Assembly (NCBI RefSeq): GCF_002959915.1
Contig: NZ_PPDE01000009.1
Span: 140,665-204,664, forward strand
Origin: Veillonella atypica KON
Lineage (GTDB): Bacteria > Bacillota > Negativicutes > Veillonellales > Veillonellaceae
Length of the DNA: 64,000 nucleotides
Reading direction: 5' to 3'
In this document: in pieces, positions 54,314 through 63,679 of the stretch
Layout of the letters: each line of letters begins with the position of its first letter
How positions within the stretch are numbered: position 1 is the first letter of the stretch
The notes under the pieces: generated by a model
Told to the model about the DNA's origin: nothing
Databases searched by the model: none
What the model saw: only the letters and a program-made list of their open reading frames with translations
Position numbers and translations under genes: made by a program

Positions 54314-55795
54314 ATGGCAGATAATCAGAATACTAACGTAGAGTATACTTCTAATACTCAAAAACATTTAAAACGATCCCTCAAAGCGCGTCATATGAAT
54401 ATGATCGCCTTGGGTGGTGCCATCGGTACAGGCTTATTCGTAGCCGGTGGTGAAGTAGTAAGTACGGCTGGTCCTGGTGGTGCTCTTGTGGCCTATGGCC
54501 TCATCGGCATCATGGTATATTTCCTCATGACATCCCTTGGGGAAATGGCGACGTACTTGCCAATTCCAGGTTCTTTCGGAACCTACGCAAAACGCTATGT
54601 AGACCCTGCCTTTGGCTTTGCCTTAGGTTGGAACTACTGGTTTAACTGGGCTATTACATTGGCTGCCGAAGTATTGGCAGGGGCGCTCATCATGAAATAT
54701 TGGTTCCCTGACATACCGGCCATCGTTTGGTCCGCATTATTCCTGTTAATTCTATTTGGGCTTAATTATTTGTCCACTCGTTCCTTTGGTGAAAGCGAGT
54801 ACGTATTCTCGTCCATCAAGGTTATTACCGTTTTCGTATTCCTATTCTGTGGCTTTATGCTCATCTTTGGTATCGGAGGTACATCCCCTGGATTTGAGAA
54901 TTGGACAGTAGGGGAAGCACCATTCGTAGGAGGTTGGGAATCCATCCTTGCTATCTTCATGGTGGCTGGTTTCTCCTTCCAAGGTACTGAGCTTATCGGC
55001 GTAGCCGCTGGGGAAGCAGAAGACCCTGAAAAGAACGTGCCAAAAGCGATTAACTCCATCTTCTGGCGCATCCTATTGTTCTATATTGGGGCTTTCATAG
55101 TTATCGGTTTCCTCATTCCTTACACTGATCCAAACCTATTGAATTCCAGTGTAGAAAACGTATCCATTTCTCCATTTACACTCGTATTTGACCGTTTTGG
55201 ATTCGCGTTTGCAGCTAGCTTTATCAATGCTATCATCTTAACTGCCGTATTGAGTGCTGGTAACTCTGGCCTCTATTCCTCTACGCGTATGCTTTACGCA
55301 CTCGCTAAGGAAGGTCAAGCACCACAAATCTTTGCAAAACTCAACAAACGCGGCGTTCCAGTTCCTGCATTGGTATTGACTACAGCCATTGGCTTGTTTG
55401 CATTCCTTACAAGCTTTATCGGCGAAGGTACAGCGTATACATGGATTGTTAACATCTCCGGCCTTTGCGGTTTCATCGCTTGGGTAGGTATTGCCATTTC
55501 CCATTATCGCTTCCGCCGTGCGTTTATTGCACAAGGTAGAGACCTTAAAGAATTGCCTTACAAGGCGTGGTTGTTCCCAGTTGGTCCAATCTTGGCGTTC
55601 ATCTTATGCGTTATCATCATCTGTGGCCAAAACTACTCCGCTTTCACAGGCGATACCATCGACTGGTACGGCGTATCCGTTGCATATATCGGATTGCCTA
55701 TCTTCTTCGCTGTTTACCTAGGTTACAAATACATCAACAAAACTAAACTCGTTCCGTTGAAAGAAGTAAATCTAGACCGCGATTTTGACAAATAA
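54314..55795 (+). CDS. Amino-acid permease of the APC superfamily, LysP-like
   Basis: 493 residues with twelve hydrophobic segments. RSLKARHMNMIALGGAIGTG is the first-helix signature of the AAT family; GYKYINKTKLVPL closes the protein. Closest in feel to lysine-specific or GABA/aromatic permeases; the substrate cannot be settled by eye. It starts 10 nt after gyrB with AAGAGGTGACCC, so it is probably read from the gyrB transcript, an odd partner for gyrase. A terminator follows. Confidence 0.9.
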   Translation: MADNQNTNVEYTSNTQKHLKRSLKARHMNMIALGGAIGTGLFVAGGEVVSTAGPGGALVAYGLIGIMVYFLMTSLGEMATYLPIPGSFGTYAKRYVDPAFGFALGWNYWFNWAITLAAEVLAGALIMKYWFPDIPAIVWSALFLLILFGLNYLSTRSFGESEYVFSSIKVITVFVFLFCGFMLIFGIGGTSPGFENWTVGEAPFVGGWESILAIFMVAGFSFQGTELIGVAAGEAEDPEKNVPKAINSIFWRILLFYIGAFIVIGFLIPYTDPNLLNSSVENVSISPFTLVFDRFGFAFAASFINAIILTAVLSAGNSGLYSSTRMLYALAKEGQAPQIFAKLNKRGVPVPALVLTTAIGLFAFLTSFIGEGTAYTWIVNISGLCGFIAWVGIAISHYRFRRAFIAQGRDLKELPYKAWLFPVGPILAFILCVIIICGQNYSAFTGDTIDWYGVSVAYIGLPIFFAVYLGYKYINKTKLVPLKEVNLDRDFDK

Positions 55796-55809
55796 AAACG
55801 CAATACAAT

Positions 55810-55850
55810 TAGACCTATTCATTATGAAAGTAGTGAATAGGTCTTTTTTT
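55810..55850 (+). terminator. Intrinsic terminator after the permease gene
   Basis: AGACCTATTCA and TGAATAGGTCT form a stem followed by TTTTTTT. Confidence 0.92.
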
Positions 55851-55970
55851 GTACATGCAGTATTAGGTTATTGTTTTTATATGAAAGCTATCATTATGAG
55901 ATTGTTTTTCTATAAAAGCCTTGCTATAATGAATCAAAATATATTGTAGTTAATTAGAGAGGATATAATT

Positions 55971-56288
55971 ATGATTATTACCACAACTATGCATATTGAA
56001 AACAAACCTGTACAAGAGTACAAAGGTATCGTATTTGGTGAGGTCGTAGAAGGCCGTAACTTTGTAAAAGATTTCATGTCTGGTATTCGTGACATCGTTG
56101 GTGGCCGCAGCGGAAGCTATGAAGATTCCTTAATGAGTGCACGCCAAGCAGCAATCGATGAAATGGCAAAACGAGCTAGCAAAATTGGTGCTAACGCCGT
56201 TATTGGCGTATCATTCCAATACAGCACCGTAGGGGCACAAAATGGTATGCTTATGGTGACATGTAATGGGACAGCCGTTGTAATTTAA
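55971..56288 (+). CDS. YbjQ family protein
   Basis: 105 residues: [40 protein letters not shown] and [15 protein letters not shown] are the YbjQ (PF01906) pattern, a pentameric small protein of unknown role sometimes called heavy-metal binding. AGAGAGGATATAATT precedes the ATG. Its last codons are copied in inverted form downstream. Confidence 0.92.
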   Translation: MIITTTMHIENKPVQEYKGIVFGEVVEGRNFVKDFMSGIRDIVGGRSGSYEDSLMSARQAAIDEMAKRASKIGANAVIGVSFQYSTVGAQNGMLMVTCNGTAVVI

Positions 56289-56407
56289 TAAGGGGAAAAA
56301 GCTGAGCATGACTTCTATGCTCCACCGGCCGGGTCTGACTACGCCCTTCGGGCTCCGCAGGGCCAAAGTCGCATAGAAGTCATGCTCAGCTTTCCTTATT
56401 AAATACG
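56281..56407. repeat. Fold-back repeat at the ybjQ-like 3' end, type A core, reverse orientation
   Basis: Arms AAAGCTGAGCATGACTTCTA match exactly; outside them the gene end TAATTTAATAAGG mirrors GTATTTAATAAGG on the far side. The core (56320-56371) has a GCCC-GAA-GGGC hairpin. Confidence 0.85.
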
Positions 56408-56423
56408 ACAGGCTAAATTAGAG

Positions 56424-56460
56424 AAAAAGGCAGCAGATCACAAAATCTGCTGCCTTTTAG
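56424..56460. terminator. Bidirectional terminator
   Basis: AAAAGGCAGCAGAT and ATCTGCTGCCTTTT form a perfect stem with A- and T-runs, following the fold-back element between convergent genes. Confidence 0.9.
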
Positions 56461-56482
56461 TGTGCAATAATGGGGCTCTTAA

Positions 56483-56772
56483 AAAATTAGAACAGGCGTG
56501 TACTAATTTAAGAAAGGTGTGTATAGTGCTTTTTAGAAATAGAACAGGCGTGTACTAATTTAAGAAAGGTATGTATAGTGCTTTTTAGAAATAGAACAGG
56601 CGTGTAGTAATTTAATAAAGGTGTGTATGGTGCTTTTTAGAAATAGAACAGGCGTGTAGTAATTTAATAAAGGTGTGTATAGTGCTTTTTAGAAATAGAA
56701 CAGGCGTGTACTAATTTAAAAAAGGTATGTATGGTGCTCTTAAAAAATAGAACAGGCCTGTTCTATTTTAAA
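56483..56772. repeat. Palindrome array 4: six units at 52-53 bp period
   Basis: Five units read TAGAACAGGCGTGTA(C/G)TAATTT and the last is the perfect TAGAACAGGCCTGTTCTA. Spacers are almost the same (AAGGTGTGTATAGTGCTTTT). The order is the reverse complement of array 3 near oriC. It lies between convergent genes and is followed by another terminator. Confidence 0.88.
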
Positions 56773-56797
56773 ATAGGGATATGTATGTAAGGCAATA

Positions 56798-56831
56798 TAA
56801 AACAGCAGGGCTGCCACCCTGCTGTTTTTTC
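56798..56831. terminator. Terminator between array 4 and the RND gene
   Basis: AAAACAGCAGGG and CCCTGCTGTTTTTT form a strong stem with loop CTGCCA, in a position to stop transcription of either convergent unit. Confidence 0.88.
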
Positions 56832-56947
56832 TTTGTTGCGTGAATACATTGCAACTTATTTATTTCCCTTGTCAAAGTTATATTAACATTATCAGAATTA
56901 GTAGTCAATCAATTATTAGATTGATAATAGATATCTATTTATATTAT

Positions 56948-59900
56948 TTATTTAACCTTATACCATGTTGCGTACATAACTGGTAGTACGATGAGTGTTA
57001 GTATGGTTGCTACGAGTAGACCGCCGCTGAATGCGATGGCGAGTGGGCTCCAGAATACGGATCCCATGAGTGGTATCATACCAAGGATGGCCGCAATGGC
57101 GGTTAGCATGATTGGTCTGAAACGCAATGTAGCGGAGTTGATAATGGCTTCGCGGGCAGATTGTCCTTCGGCGCGGTGAATTTCGATTTGGTCCAACAGG
57201 ATGATGGAGTTACGAATAATCATGCCGGAGAGGGCAATGATGCCGAGTATGGCCATAAATCCAAGTGGTGTACGCGTAATATTTAAGGCCAGTACAACAC
57301 CGATGAGTCCAAGCGGAGCTGTAAATAGGGCCATAAACATAAGGGCAATTCTCTTTAATTGGAACATGAGAATCGTCATGATTGCAAAGAGCATGATTGG
57401 CATTGGCATGAGCAATTTTTGTACAGCAGTGACGCTCTTTTCAGCAGAACCATCGAGATCAATAGTATAGCCAGTTGGTAAGTCTTGACGATATTCAGCA
57501 AGTTTATTGTAAATTTCTTTCGTCTTAGCATTGCCGAGCACGCCAGGTCCTACATTAGCATGAATGCTAATGGTTGGCATCATGTTGCGGTGCCAAATAA
57601 TGCCTTCCTCTTGGCTCATAGAAATCGTTGCGATTTGGCTGAGCGGTACATAGGAACCATTTCCTGTTTGGATTGGTAATGATGAAAGTGCCGCCAAGTT
57701 GTGATTTTCATTGCCGCTTAATCTGAAAGTAACAGGAATAGTTTGGTTTCCTTCGTAGTATTCACCGGATTTTGTACCGGATAATAAACTTTGTAGATGA
57801 AGCGATACGGCATAACTATTAATGCCTAGCATACGCGCTTTATCTGGGTCAATGTGGATTTGAGCAACTGGCTCTGTATCCGGCCAATCGAAGGCGATAT
57901 TATGTAAATCTTTATCCTCCTGCATTTTGGCTTTCACATCATTTGCAATCGTTTTAACCTCAGATGCATCAGGACCTGATACGCGGAGCATAACAGGGTA
58001 TTTGGACGGCGGTCCGATTTGGACGAATTGCATATTGATGAGCGCCGATGGATATTGATCGTTTAGTTGATCTTGTAAATCCTTGAATAATGCATCTCGA
58101 TCCTCTAAGGATTTGGTAACGATGATGGTTTGCATGAAATTAGCACGTGGCAATTCTGGTTCTAAGGTCAATACAAACCGCGGTGACCCTTCGCCTACAT
58201 AGGTGGTGAAATGGTCGATATGTTCATTATCCTTTAACAAAGCATCCAATGATTTAGCTTGGTTTTGGGTATAATCGATGGATGAGCTTTGAGGAAATTG
58301 CATGGATACGATGATTTCATTCCGTGTCGACGATGGGAAAAATTCCTGTTTGATGAGAGGGAATGAAAGCAAGGACAAGATGAAAGCCCCTAATGTTAGG
58401 AGTAATACGGCCTTATGATGACCTAGTGCCCAGTGAAGGAGACTTTCAAAACGAGCATAAAAAACGGTTTTCAAACGATGCATGATATGATCGCGACGAG
58501 TCCATTCCGACTCGGGTTTTTCATCCTTGTTTTCGATGATTTTATAGCCTAGCACCGGACTGACCAGAACGGACGCAATCCAGGATAGGATGAGGGCCAT
58601 GAAGACAACAATGGAAAGGGATTTCGTGAATTCCGCAACCATGCCCTCCGCCAAGGCGAGAGGTAAGAAGCCGGCACAGGTAATGAGAGTGCCAGACAGC
58701 ATTGGAAAGGCCGTTGATTCATAGGCAAACGTAGCGGCGCGCCAGTGATTAAAGCCTTCTTCGAGCTTAACGCTCATCATTTCCACGACGATGATGGCAT
58801 CATCAACGAGCAGGCCCAGTGCCAAAATGAGGGCGCCAAGGCTAACCTTATGCAAATAAATGCCATTTTCATACATCAGTACGAATGTCGTAGACACGAC
58901 GACCGGAATGGTGAGGGCCACCACGATACCGGTGCGAATGCCGAGGGATGCAAAGCTGACGAGCAATACGATGGCGATGGCTTCGAATAAAGATTGCGAG
59001 AAATCGCCAATGGATTCCTTAACAATGTGCGGCTGATTCGACACTTGGTCGAGGCTTAAGCCTGCAGGAATCGTTGTTTTTAGCTCTTTCAGTTTCGTAT
59101 CGATAGCCTTACCAAATTCGATATTATTGGCGCCTGCATCCATGGAAATGGCGATGCCAATGGCTGGCTTGCCTTCGTAGTAGAATTGAGGACTGGATGG
59201 ATCCTTATAGGTCATCGTTACGTCTGCAATATCGCCGAGTCGAATTGTTTGGTTATTGATGCGAATCGGCATATTTTTGACCGCATCCACGCTATCAAAG
59301 ACGCCGTTAATGCGTAAATATACATTATTCGTATCCGTATTGACCATGCCCGCCGGCACCATGGCGCTTTGCTGTTTAAGGGCCGTCAATAATTGTTGCG
59401 TGCTCACCTGATACGATGCGAGCTTGTCCTTGTTAATCGTTACATCCAAGGACTTTTCTTGCACCCCGATGAGAGTGATCTTCTTAACGTTCGGAACGGA
59501 TAAGAGTTGCCGTTTTAAATTTTCCGCCTGTTGTCGTTTTTCTTCGTACGAGAATTCGTCACCTGAAAGTGCGTAAATGGTGCCATATACATCATCGAAT
59601 CGATCGTTGATAGATGGGCCTTGCACACCGGATGGCAAAGATTTCCATTCGTCATTGATCATATTCCGCGCTTCTTCCCAAGCGGGACGAATCTTATTTG
59701 ATGGCAAATCTTCTTTTAGATTGATATAAATAACGGATTTGCTACCATCTGTGAAAGACTTCGTATAATCTACACCTGGCAAATCTCGTAGCTTTTCTTC
59801 GAGCTTGTCCGTTACTTGATCTGACATTTGTTGCGGTGAAGCACCGGGCCATGAGACACCCACAACCATGGTACGCATCGTAAAGTCTGGGTCTTCCATA

Positions 59901-60010
59901 CGTCCCATGTGGGTGAACGAGAATATACCAAAGGTGAGGAGTACAGCAATGAAGTAGTAGATAATGGATTTATGGCGTAACGCCCAATCTGCTAAATTAA
60001 ACTTCTTCAT
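56948..60010 (-). CDS. RND-family efflux transporter, inner-membrane subunit
   Basis: 1020 residues, the usual length. N-terminal helix, two large periplasmic loops and two sets of membrane helices; LILALGLLVDDAIIVVEMM is the TM4 motif with the conserved Asp pair, and GFMAILGIIALSGMIIRNSI is in the second half. It exports drugs or other hydrophobic compounds by proton antiport. Its start overlaps the adaptor gene's stop by 4 nt (ATGA). No outer-membrane channel gene is in the window. Confidence 0.95.
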   Translation of the reverse strand: MKKFNLADWALRHKSIIYYFIAVLLTFGIFSFTHMGRMEDPDFTMRTMVVGVSWPGASPQQMSDQVTDKLEEKLRDLPGVDYTKSFTDGSKSVIYINLKEDLPSNKIRPAWEEARNMINDEWKSLPSGVQGPSINDRFDDVYGTIYALSGDEFSYEEKRQQAENLKRQLLSVPNVKKITLIGVQEKSLDVTINKDKLASYQVSTQQLLTALKQQSAMVPAGMVNTDTNNVYLRINGVFDSVDAVKNMPIRINNQTIRLGDIADVTMTYKDPSSPQFYYEGKPAIGIAISMDAGANNIEFGKAIDTKLKELKTTIPAGLSLDQVSNQPHIVKESIGDFSQSLFEAIAIVLLVSFASLGIRTGIVVALTIPVVVSTTFVLMYENGIYLHKVSLGALILALGLLVDDAIIVVEMMSVKLEEGFNHWRAATFAYESTAFPMLSGTLITCAGFLPLALAEGMVAEFTKSLSIVVFMALILSWIASVLVSPVLGYKIIENKDEKPESEWTRRDHIMHRLKTVFYARFESLLHWALGHHKAVLLLTLGAFILSLLSFPLIKQEFFPSSTRNEIIVSMQFPQSSSIDYTQNQAKSLDALLKDNEHIDHFTTYVGEGSPRFVLTLEPELPRANFMQTIIVTKSLEDRDALFKDLQDQLNDQYPSALINMQFVQIGPPSKYPVMLRVSGPDASEVKTIANDVKAKMQEDKDLHNIAFDWPDTEPVAQIHIDPDKARMLGINSYAVSLHLQSLLSGTKSGEYYEGNQTIPVTFRLSGNENHNLAALSSLPIQTGNGSYVPLSQIATISMSQEEGIIWHRNMMPTISIHANVGPGVLGNAKTKEIYNKLAEYRQDLPTGYTIDLDGSAEKSVTAVQKLLMPMPIMLFAIMTILMFQLKRIALMFMALFTAPLGLIGVVLALNITRTPLGFMAILGIIALSGMIIRNSIILLDQIEIHRAEGQSAREAIINSATLRFRPIMLTAIAAILGMIPLMGSVFWSPLAIAFSGGLLVATILTLIVLPVMYATWYKVK

Positions 60011-61071
60011 TTATGCACCGCCGTTCCTTCTTGTAATTGTTGGGTTCCTGCGGTGATGACGATATCCCCTTTAGCGAGGCCATTTTTAACAATGACCGAA
60101 TTATTACCAAATTCGCCAGTTTGAATAGGAACGAGATGTGCTTTGTTGTCTCGAATGACATAGACTGCATTATTACCTTGTTTGTCTTTCACCAACGCCG
60201 TCAACGGTATGGAGATATCCGTTGTATCCGTTTGATTGAGGATGGCATTGATAGTCATACCGAGTTGCACCTCTTTTGGAGGATTTTGCAATGTAATTTT
60301 GACCGTATACGTCCGCGCTACAGGGTCTGGAACCGGTGAAATTTCACGAACAATACCTTGTACTTTCAAATCAGGCAAAGCCCAAAATGTGATGGTTGCC
60401 GTGCTACCAGGGTGAATTTTACTCATTTCCTGTTCTGGCAAAGCGATGACCGCCTCAGGTTCGTGACCGGCCGCCAAGGTACCTATTGCCTGGCCTGCTG
60501 CTACGACCTGACCGGCCTCGACATTGAGAGCCGTAATAATACCGCTGTCTGGAGCAACCAAAGTAGTATAACTATTTTGATTGTTACTCAAATTGAGACC
60601 TGCTTGGGCCTGTTGCAACTGAGCTTTCGCCGCATTCAGTTGATTTTCAGCCTGATCCAATTGCAATTTGCTGATAGCCTGCTCAGCGTACAAAGCGCGA
60701 TATCTTTCAGCATTCGTACTAGCTAAATCATAGGCCGATTGCGCCGCTGTAACAGCACCTTGCGCATTTTGCACCTGACTCGCCGTATCAGCGCCATTAA
60801 TCTGAGCAATTATCTGACCGGCCTGCACAGCAGTGCCCACACTGACAAACTTATTAATCACGCGGCCGCCCACCTGGAATGCCAGATTCGTTTCCGTCCG
60901 ATTCTTGATGGTTCCCGAATACCCAGCACTCGTCGTGCCAGCCTCTTCGCCAATCGTAATCGTCCGTACCTTGAGACTCGTATCATGATCATCTTGATTC
61001 GACCCACAACCGCCGATGATGAGTGCACTCATCAACAGAGCCGTGGTCAAACCTAATACACTACGATTCAT
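60007..61071 (-). CDS. RND efflux periplasmic adaptor lipoprotein
   Basis: 354 residues. Lipobox LIIGGC after a hydrophobic start, so a lipoprotein; then a barrel-sandwich hybrid (FQVGGRVINKFVSVGTAVQA), a helical hairpin (about 95-165, Ala/Gln-rich) and beta-barrel domains. It links the RND pump to an outer-membrane channel. The ATG at 61071 has AAGGAGAGGATT upstream. It is co-transcribed with the pump. Confidence 0.94.
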   Translation of the reverse strand: MNRSVLGLTTALLMSALIIGGCGSNQDDHDTSLKVRTITIGEEAGTTSAGYSGTIKNRTETNLAFQVGGRVINKFVSVGTAVQAGQIIAQINGADTASQVQNAQGAVTAAQSAYDLASTNAERYRALYAEQAISKLQLDQAENQLNAAKAQLQQAQAGLNLSNNQNSYTTLVAPDSGIITALNVEAGQVVAAGQAIGTLAAGHEPEAVIALPEQEMSKIHPGSTATITFWALPDLKVQGIVREISPVPDPVARTYTVKITLQNPPKEVQLGMTINAILNQTDTTDISIPLTALVKDKQGNNAVYVIRDNKAHLVPIQTGEFGNNSVIVKNGLAKGDIVITAGTQQLQEGTAVHK

Positions 61072-61195
61072 AATCCTCTCCTTCACACACGTAATAGAGA
61101 TTATTGTAAAAGCAATAACTACTATGAAATATATATTTTATACAATTAAATAATACTATATATTAGATAAAAATTCTATAAGGATATTAATTATA

Positions 61196-61505
61196 TTAGA
61201 AAATATATATGTTAATTAACTACAACGGTGTACCTTGTCCCAAAGCCGACACGCTACTGTTAGAAAATATATATGTTTTCTAAATTTAGTAACTGCGAGG
61301 CACCTTCCTAAAACCTCCAGCTACCTTAACGGTCTGCGCCTGATGGCTTGAAGAATATAGCTTAGCAATATCAAAGGACTGGCTCGCCCCAAAGCCGACA
61401 CGCTACTGCGCTTCGCGGAGCCCGAAGTCGTTTTGGGACAAGCCAGTCCTTTTTTACTGCAAATCTGAATTTGAAAAATACAAACATATATATTTTCTAA
61501 TATGA
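61196..61505. repeat. Rearranged fold-back region with type B core and core fragments
   Basis: A complete type B unit lies at about 61373-61470 (arms AAGGACTGGCT and AGCCAGTCCTT, core 61395-61431). A core fragment (AAAGCCGACACGCTACTG) lies at 61241 and a type C-like fragment (CCTCCAGCTACCTTAACGGT) near 61312. The outer boxes TTAGAAAATATATATGTT (61196, 61259) and their complement (61481-61500) enclose the lot. It looks like a decayed array. Confidence 0.65.
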
Positions 61506-61569
61506 GGAGGAGGGGACCTTCGGGGAGAAATTTAGGTTATAATAGTTTTTGATAAAGGTTGGTGGAATT

Positions 61570-61707
61570 ATGAAACAAGAAAAAGACAGAGAAGTATATA
61601 ATCAAAAAACATTAGAAGCAATGAAAGAAGCAAAGAAAATAGCTAGAGATTTGAAATACCCTAGTTATAAAACGTTAGAAGAACTAAAAAGAGCTTTAGA
61701 TGATTAA
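61570..61707 (+). CDS. 45-residue RelB/DinJ-tail-like protein, orphan or truncated antitoxin
   Basis: MKQEKDREVYNQKTLEAMKE opens the frame, followed by AKKIARDLKYPSYKTLEELK. The segment EAMKEAKKIARD...Y.TLEEL resembles the toxin-binding C-terminal tail of RelB/DinJ antitoxins, which normally follows a ribbon-helix-helix domain that is missing here. GGTTGGTGGAATT precedes the ATG. No toxin gene follows; the sequence after the stop is a fold-back array, which may have replaced it. Confidence 0.45.
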   Translation: MKQEKDREVYNQKTLEAMKEAKKIARDLKYPSYKTLEELKRALDD

Positions 61708-62214
61708 GTTAACCAAGTTGTGCAACAAACGTAGAATAGAAGATGAGAGAACCCCTCCTGAAAACGACTTCGGGCTCCGTGTAGCGTGTCTCTCTCATAG
61801 ATTATGTTTAACCAGTTGTGCGAACTACAGTAAGAGTGAAAAAGCCACATGGTGCTACCAAAACGACTTCGGGTCTCGCTTTAGCGTGTTTCTCTCATAG
61901 ATTATGTTTAACCAGTTGTGCGAATTACAGTAGAAATGAAAATTTGAGCACGTAGGATCATAGGATATTAGTAATAAAAAAATAGACTTCCAAAAACGAC
62001 TTTGGCCCTGCGGAGGCCGTAGGCCGGAGTCAGACCCGGCCTGTCTATCCACAATAGATTATGTTAATAAAGTTGTGCAACAAACGTAGAATAGAAGATG
62101 AGAAAATCCCTCTTGAAAACGACTTCGGGCTCCGCGTAGCGCAGTAGCGTGTCGGCTTTCAAGAGGGGTTCTCTCATCCATTTTTATTCTTCTGTTTGTT
62201 CCACAACTGGTTCA
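61708..62214. repeat. Fold-back array at the CBS-domain gene 3' end: four arm copies
   Basis: Four arm copies begin at about 61708, 61798, 61905 and 62056 (GTTAACCAAGTTGTGCAACA, TTTAACCAGTTGTGCGAACT and so on). They are followed by type B cores (61764, 61863), a type A core (61996-62041, cut short) and a full type B core (62119-62157). The single right arm (62158-62214) includes the gene end. On the minus strand the gene reads CAGTTGTGGAACAAACAGAA and an arm reads AAGTTGTGCAACAAACGTAG, so the last ten codons are copied in inverted form four times with different degrees of decay. Confidence 0.85.
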
Positions 62215-63533
62215 ACATAACTAACCAAAATTTTGTCTATCCGTGTATTATCCATGTCCACGATTTCGAATGTGTATCCGTCCCAGGTGGTTTTGTCGCC
62301 TTCCCGTGGGATTCTACCGAATAGTAGGTTCATGAGGCCGCCCAGTGTTTTGTAGAGGTCGTCTTCTTCGCGTGGTAGTTCTTTGTCGATGTGGAAAAAT
62401 TCTTTAAATTCGTCTACGTCGAGTAGACCGTCTACGAGCCAAGTGCCGTCTTCGCGTTCGACGATGCGGTTTTCTTCTTCTTGGCGCTCTTCTTCGCCGG
62501 ATGGCATGAGGCCAACGATTTCTTCCATGATGTCATGCAAGGTAACGAGGCCGCTAAAGCCACCGTATTCGTCGAGAACGATAGTTTCATGAACACCTTC
62601 GTTACGCAATGTATTGAGCAATTTCATAAGAGAAATGGACTCAGGTACGAGCAATGGTTCTTTCAAGCAAGAATGAATCACATGATGTAAGGATTTTTCT
62701 CCTTGTAAGCATTGGACCATAACATCGGTTACATTGATCATACCTCGTAATTCATCGAGAGAGTCTTCACCTACAGGAATACGATATTGATTTGCTGTTT
62801 TAAGCACTTCCATGATTTCTTCTTCTGAAGAATTTAAATCAATCCATTTTAGCTGTGTTCGCGGTGTCATGACATCGCCTGCGTTCATATCGGCTAGATG
62901 GAAAATGTTTTCTACGAGGATAGGTTCTTCTTCTTCATAAGCACCCATAGCAACACCTTCGGTGAGCATTTTGTTGATTTCAGACTCTGTAACAGGAGCC
63001 TCTTCTTTTATGGTAACGCCTAGTAATTTTAATAAAAATTCCGTAGAAATACCGAGGAAGCTAACAATTGGTTTTAGTGCTACTGATAGCCAGTAAATTG
63101 GTTTTGCTACCACTACTGCGATACTTTCAGGACTATTTAAAGCCAAGCGTTTTGGCACAAGTTCACCGATAACGAGGGATAAATAGGTAATAATCGCAAC
63201 GATGATAAATGAGCTAAAGGATGTAGCATACGGTTCAATACTTGGAACATGAGCTACTAAAAATTCCTCTAATGGAGCGGAAAATGTCGCACCGGAATAC
63301 AAGCCTGTTAAAATACCAACGAGAGTAATACCAATTTGAATGGTAGAAAACATATTATTAGGTTTTTCTGCTAATTCAAAGGCTTTTTTAGCCCGTTCAT
63401 TACCTGCTTCACCCATCTCTTCGAGACGGCGTTTTTTAGCATTGACGATGGCTAACTCTGTCATGGAAAATAAGCCATTGGCGATGATTAATATTATAAT
63501 AATTATAAAATCTAAGGTCAGATCACTGTCCAT
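62184..63533 (-). CDS. CNNM/CorC-type membrane protein (DUF21, CBS pair, CorC_HlyC)
   Basis: 449 residues. DUF21 transmembrane domain (about 1-190, with MTELAIVNAKKRRLEEM and ELVPKRLAL), a CBS pair (about 210-335, GDVMTPRTQLKW, VLDEYGGFSGLVTLHDIMEE) and a C-terminal CorC_HlyC domain (LVDGLLDVDEF). The family includes CorC/CorB-like magnesium exporters and older annotated hemolysins. It is a single gene between the array and a terminator near the insertion element. Confidence 0.93.
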   Translation of the reverse strand: MDSDLTLDFIIIIILIIANGLFSMTELAIVNAKKRRLEEMGEAGNERAKKAFELAEKPNNMFSTIQIGITLVGILTGLYSGATFSAPLEEFLVAHVPSIEPYATSFSSFIIVAIITYLSLVIGELVPKRLALNSPESIAVVVAKPIYWLSVALKPIVSFLGISTEFLLKLLGVTIKEEAPVTESEINKMLTEGVAMGAYEEEEPILVENIFHLADMNAGDVMTPRTQLKWIDLNSSEEEIMEVLKTANQYRIPVGEDSLDELRGMINVTDVMVQCLQGEKSLHHVIHSCLKEPLLVPESISLMKLLNTLRNEGVHETIVLDEYGGFSGLVTLHDIMEEIVGLMPSGEEERQEEENRIVEREDGTWLVDGLLDVDEFKEFFHIDKELPREEDDLYKTLGGLMNLLFGRIPREGDKTTWDGYTFEIVDMDNTRIDKILVSYVEPVVEQTEE

Positions 63534-63636
63534 GTAAGTAAATACTCCTTTTTATGAGATACAATTCTGCACATGAGAAAATTGAAATATTACTCTTTAG
63601 TATATCATATTCGAATCATATATGGTAAATAGCGCA

Positions 63637-63666
63637 AAAAGAGGAGGGGTGCCACCCTCCTCTTTT
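63637..63666. terminator. Terminator-like hairpin before the insertion element
   Basis: AAAAGAGGAGGG and CCCTCCTCTTTT form a perfect stem with loop GTGCCA, upstream of the CBS-domain gene and just left of the insertion element. Confidence 0.8.
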
Positions 63667-63679
63667 GTTATTGTCTTTA

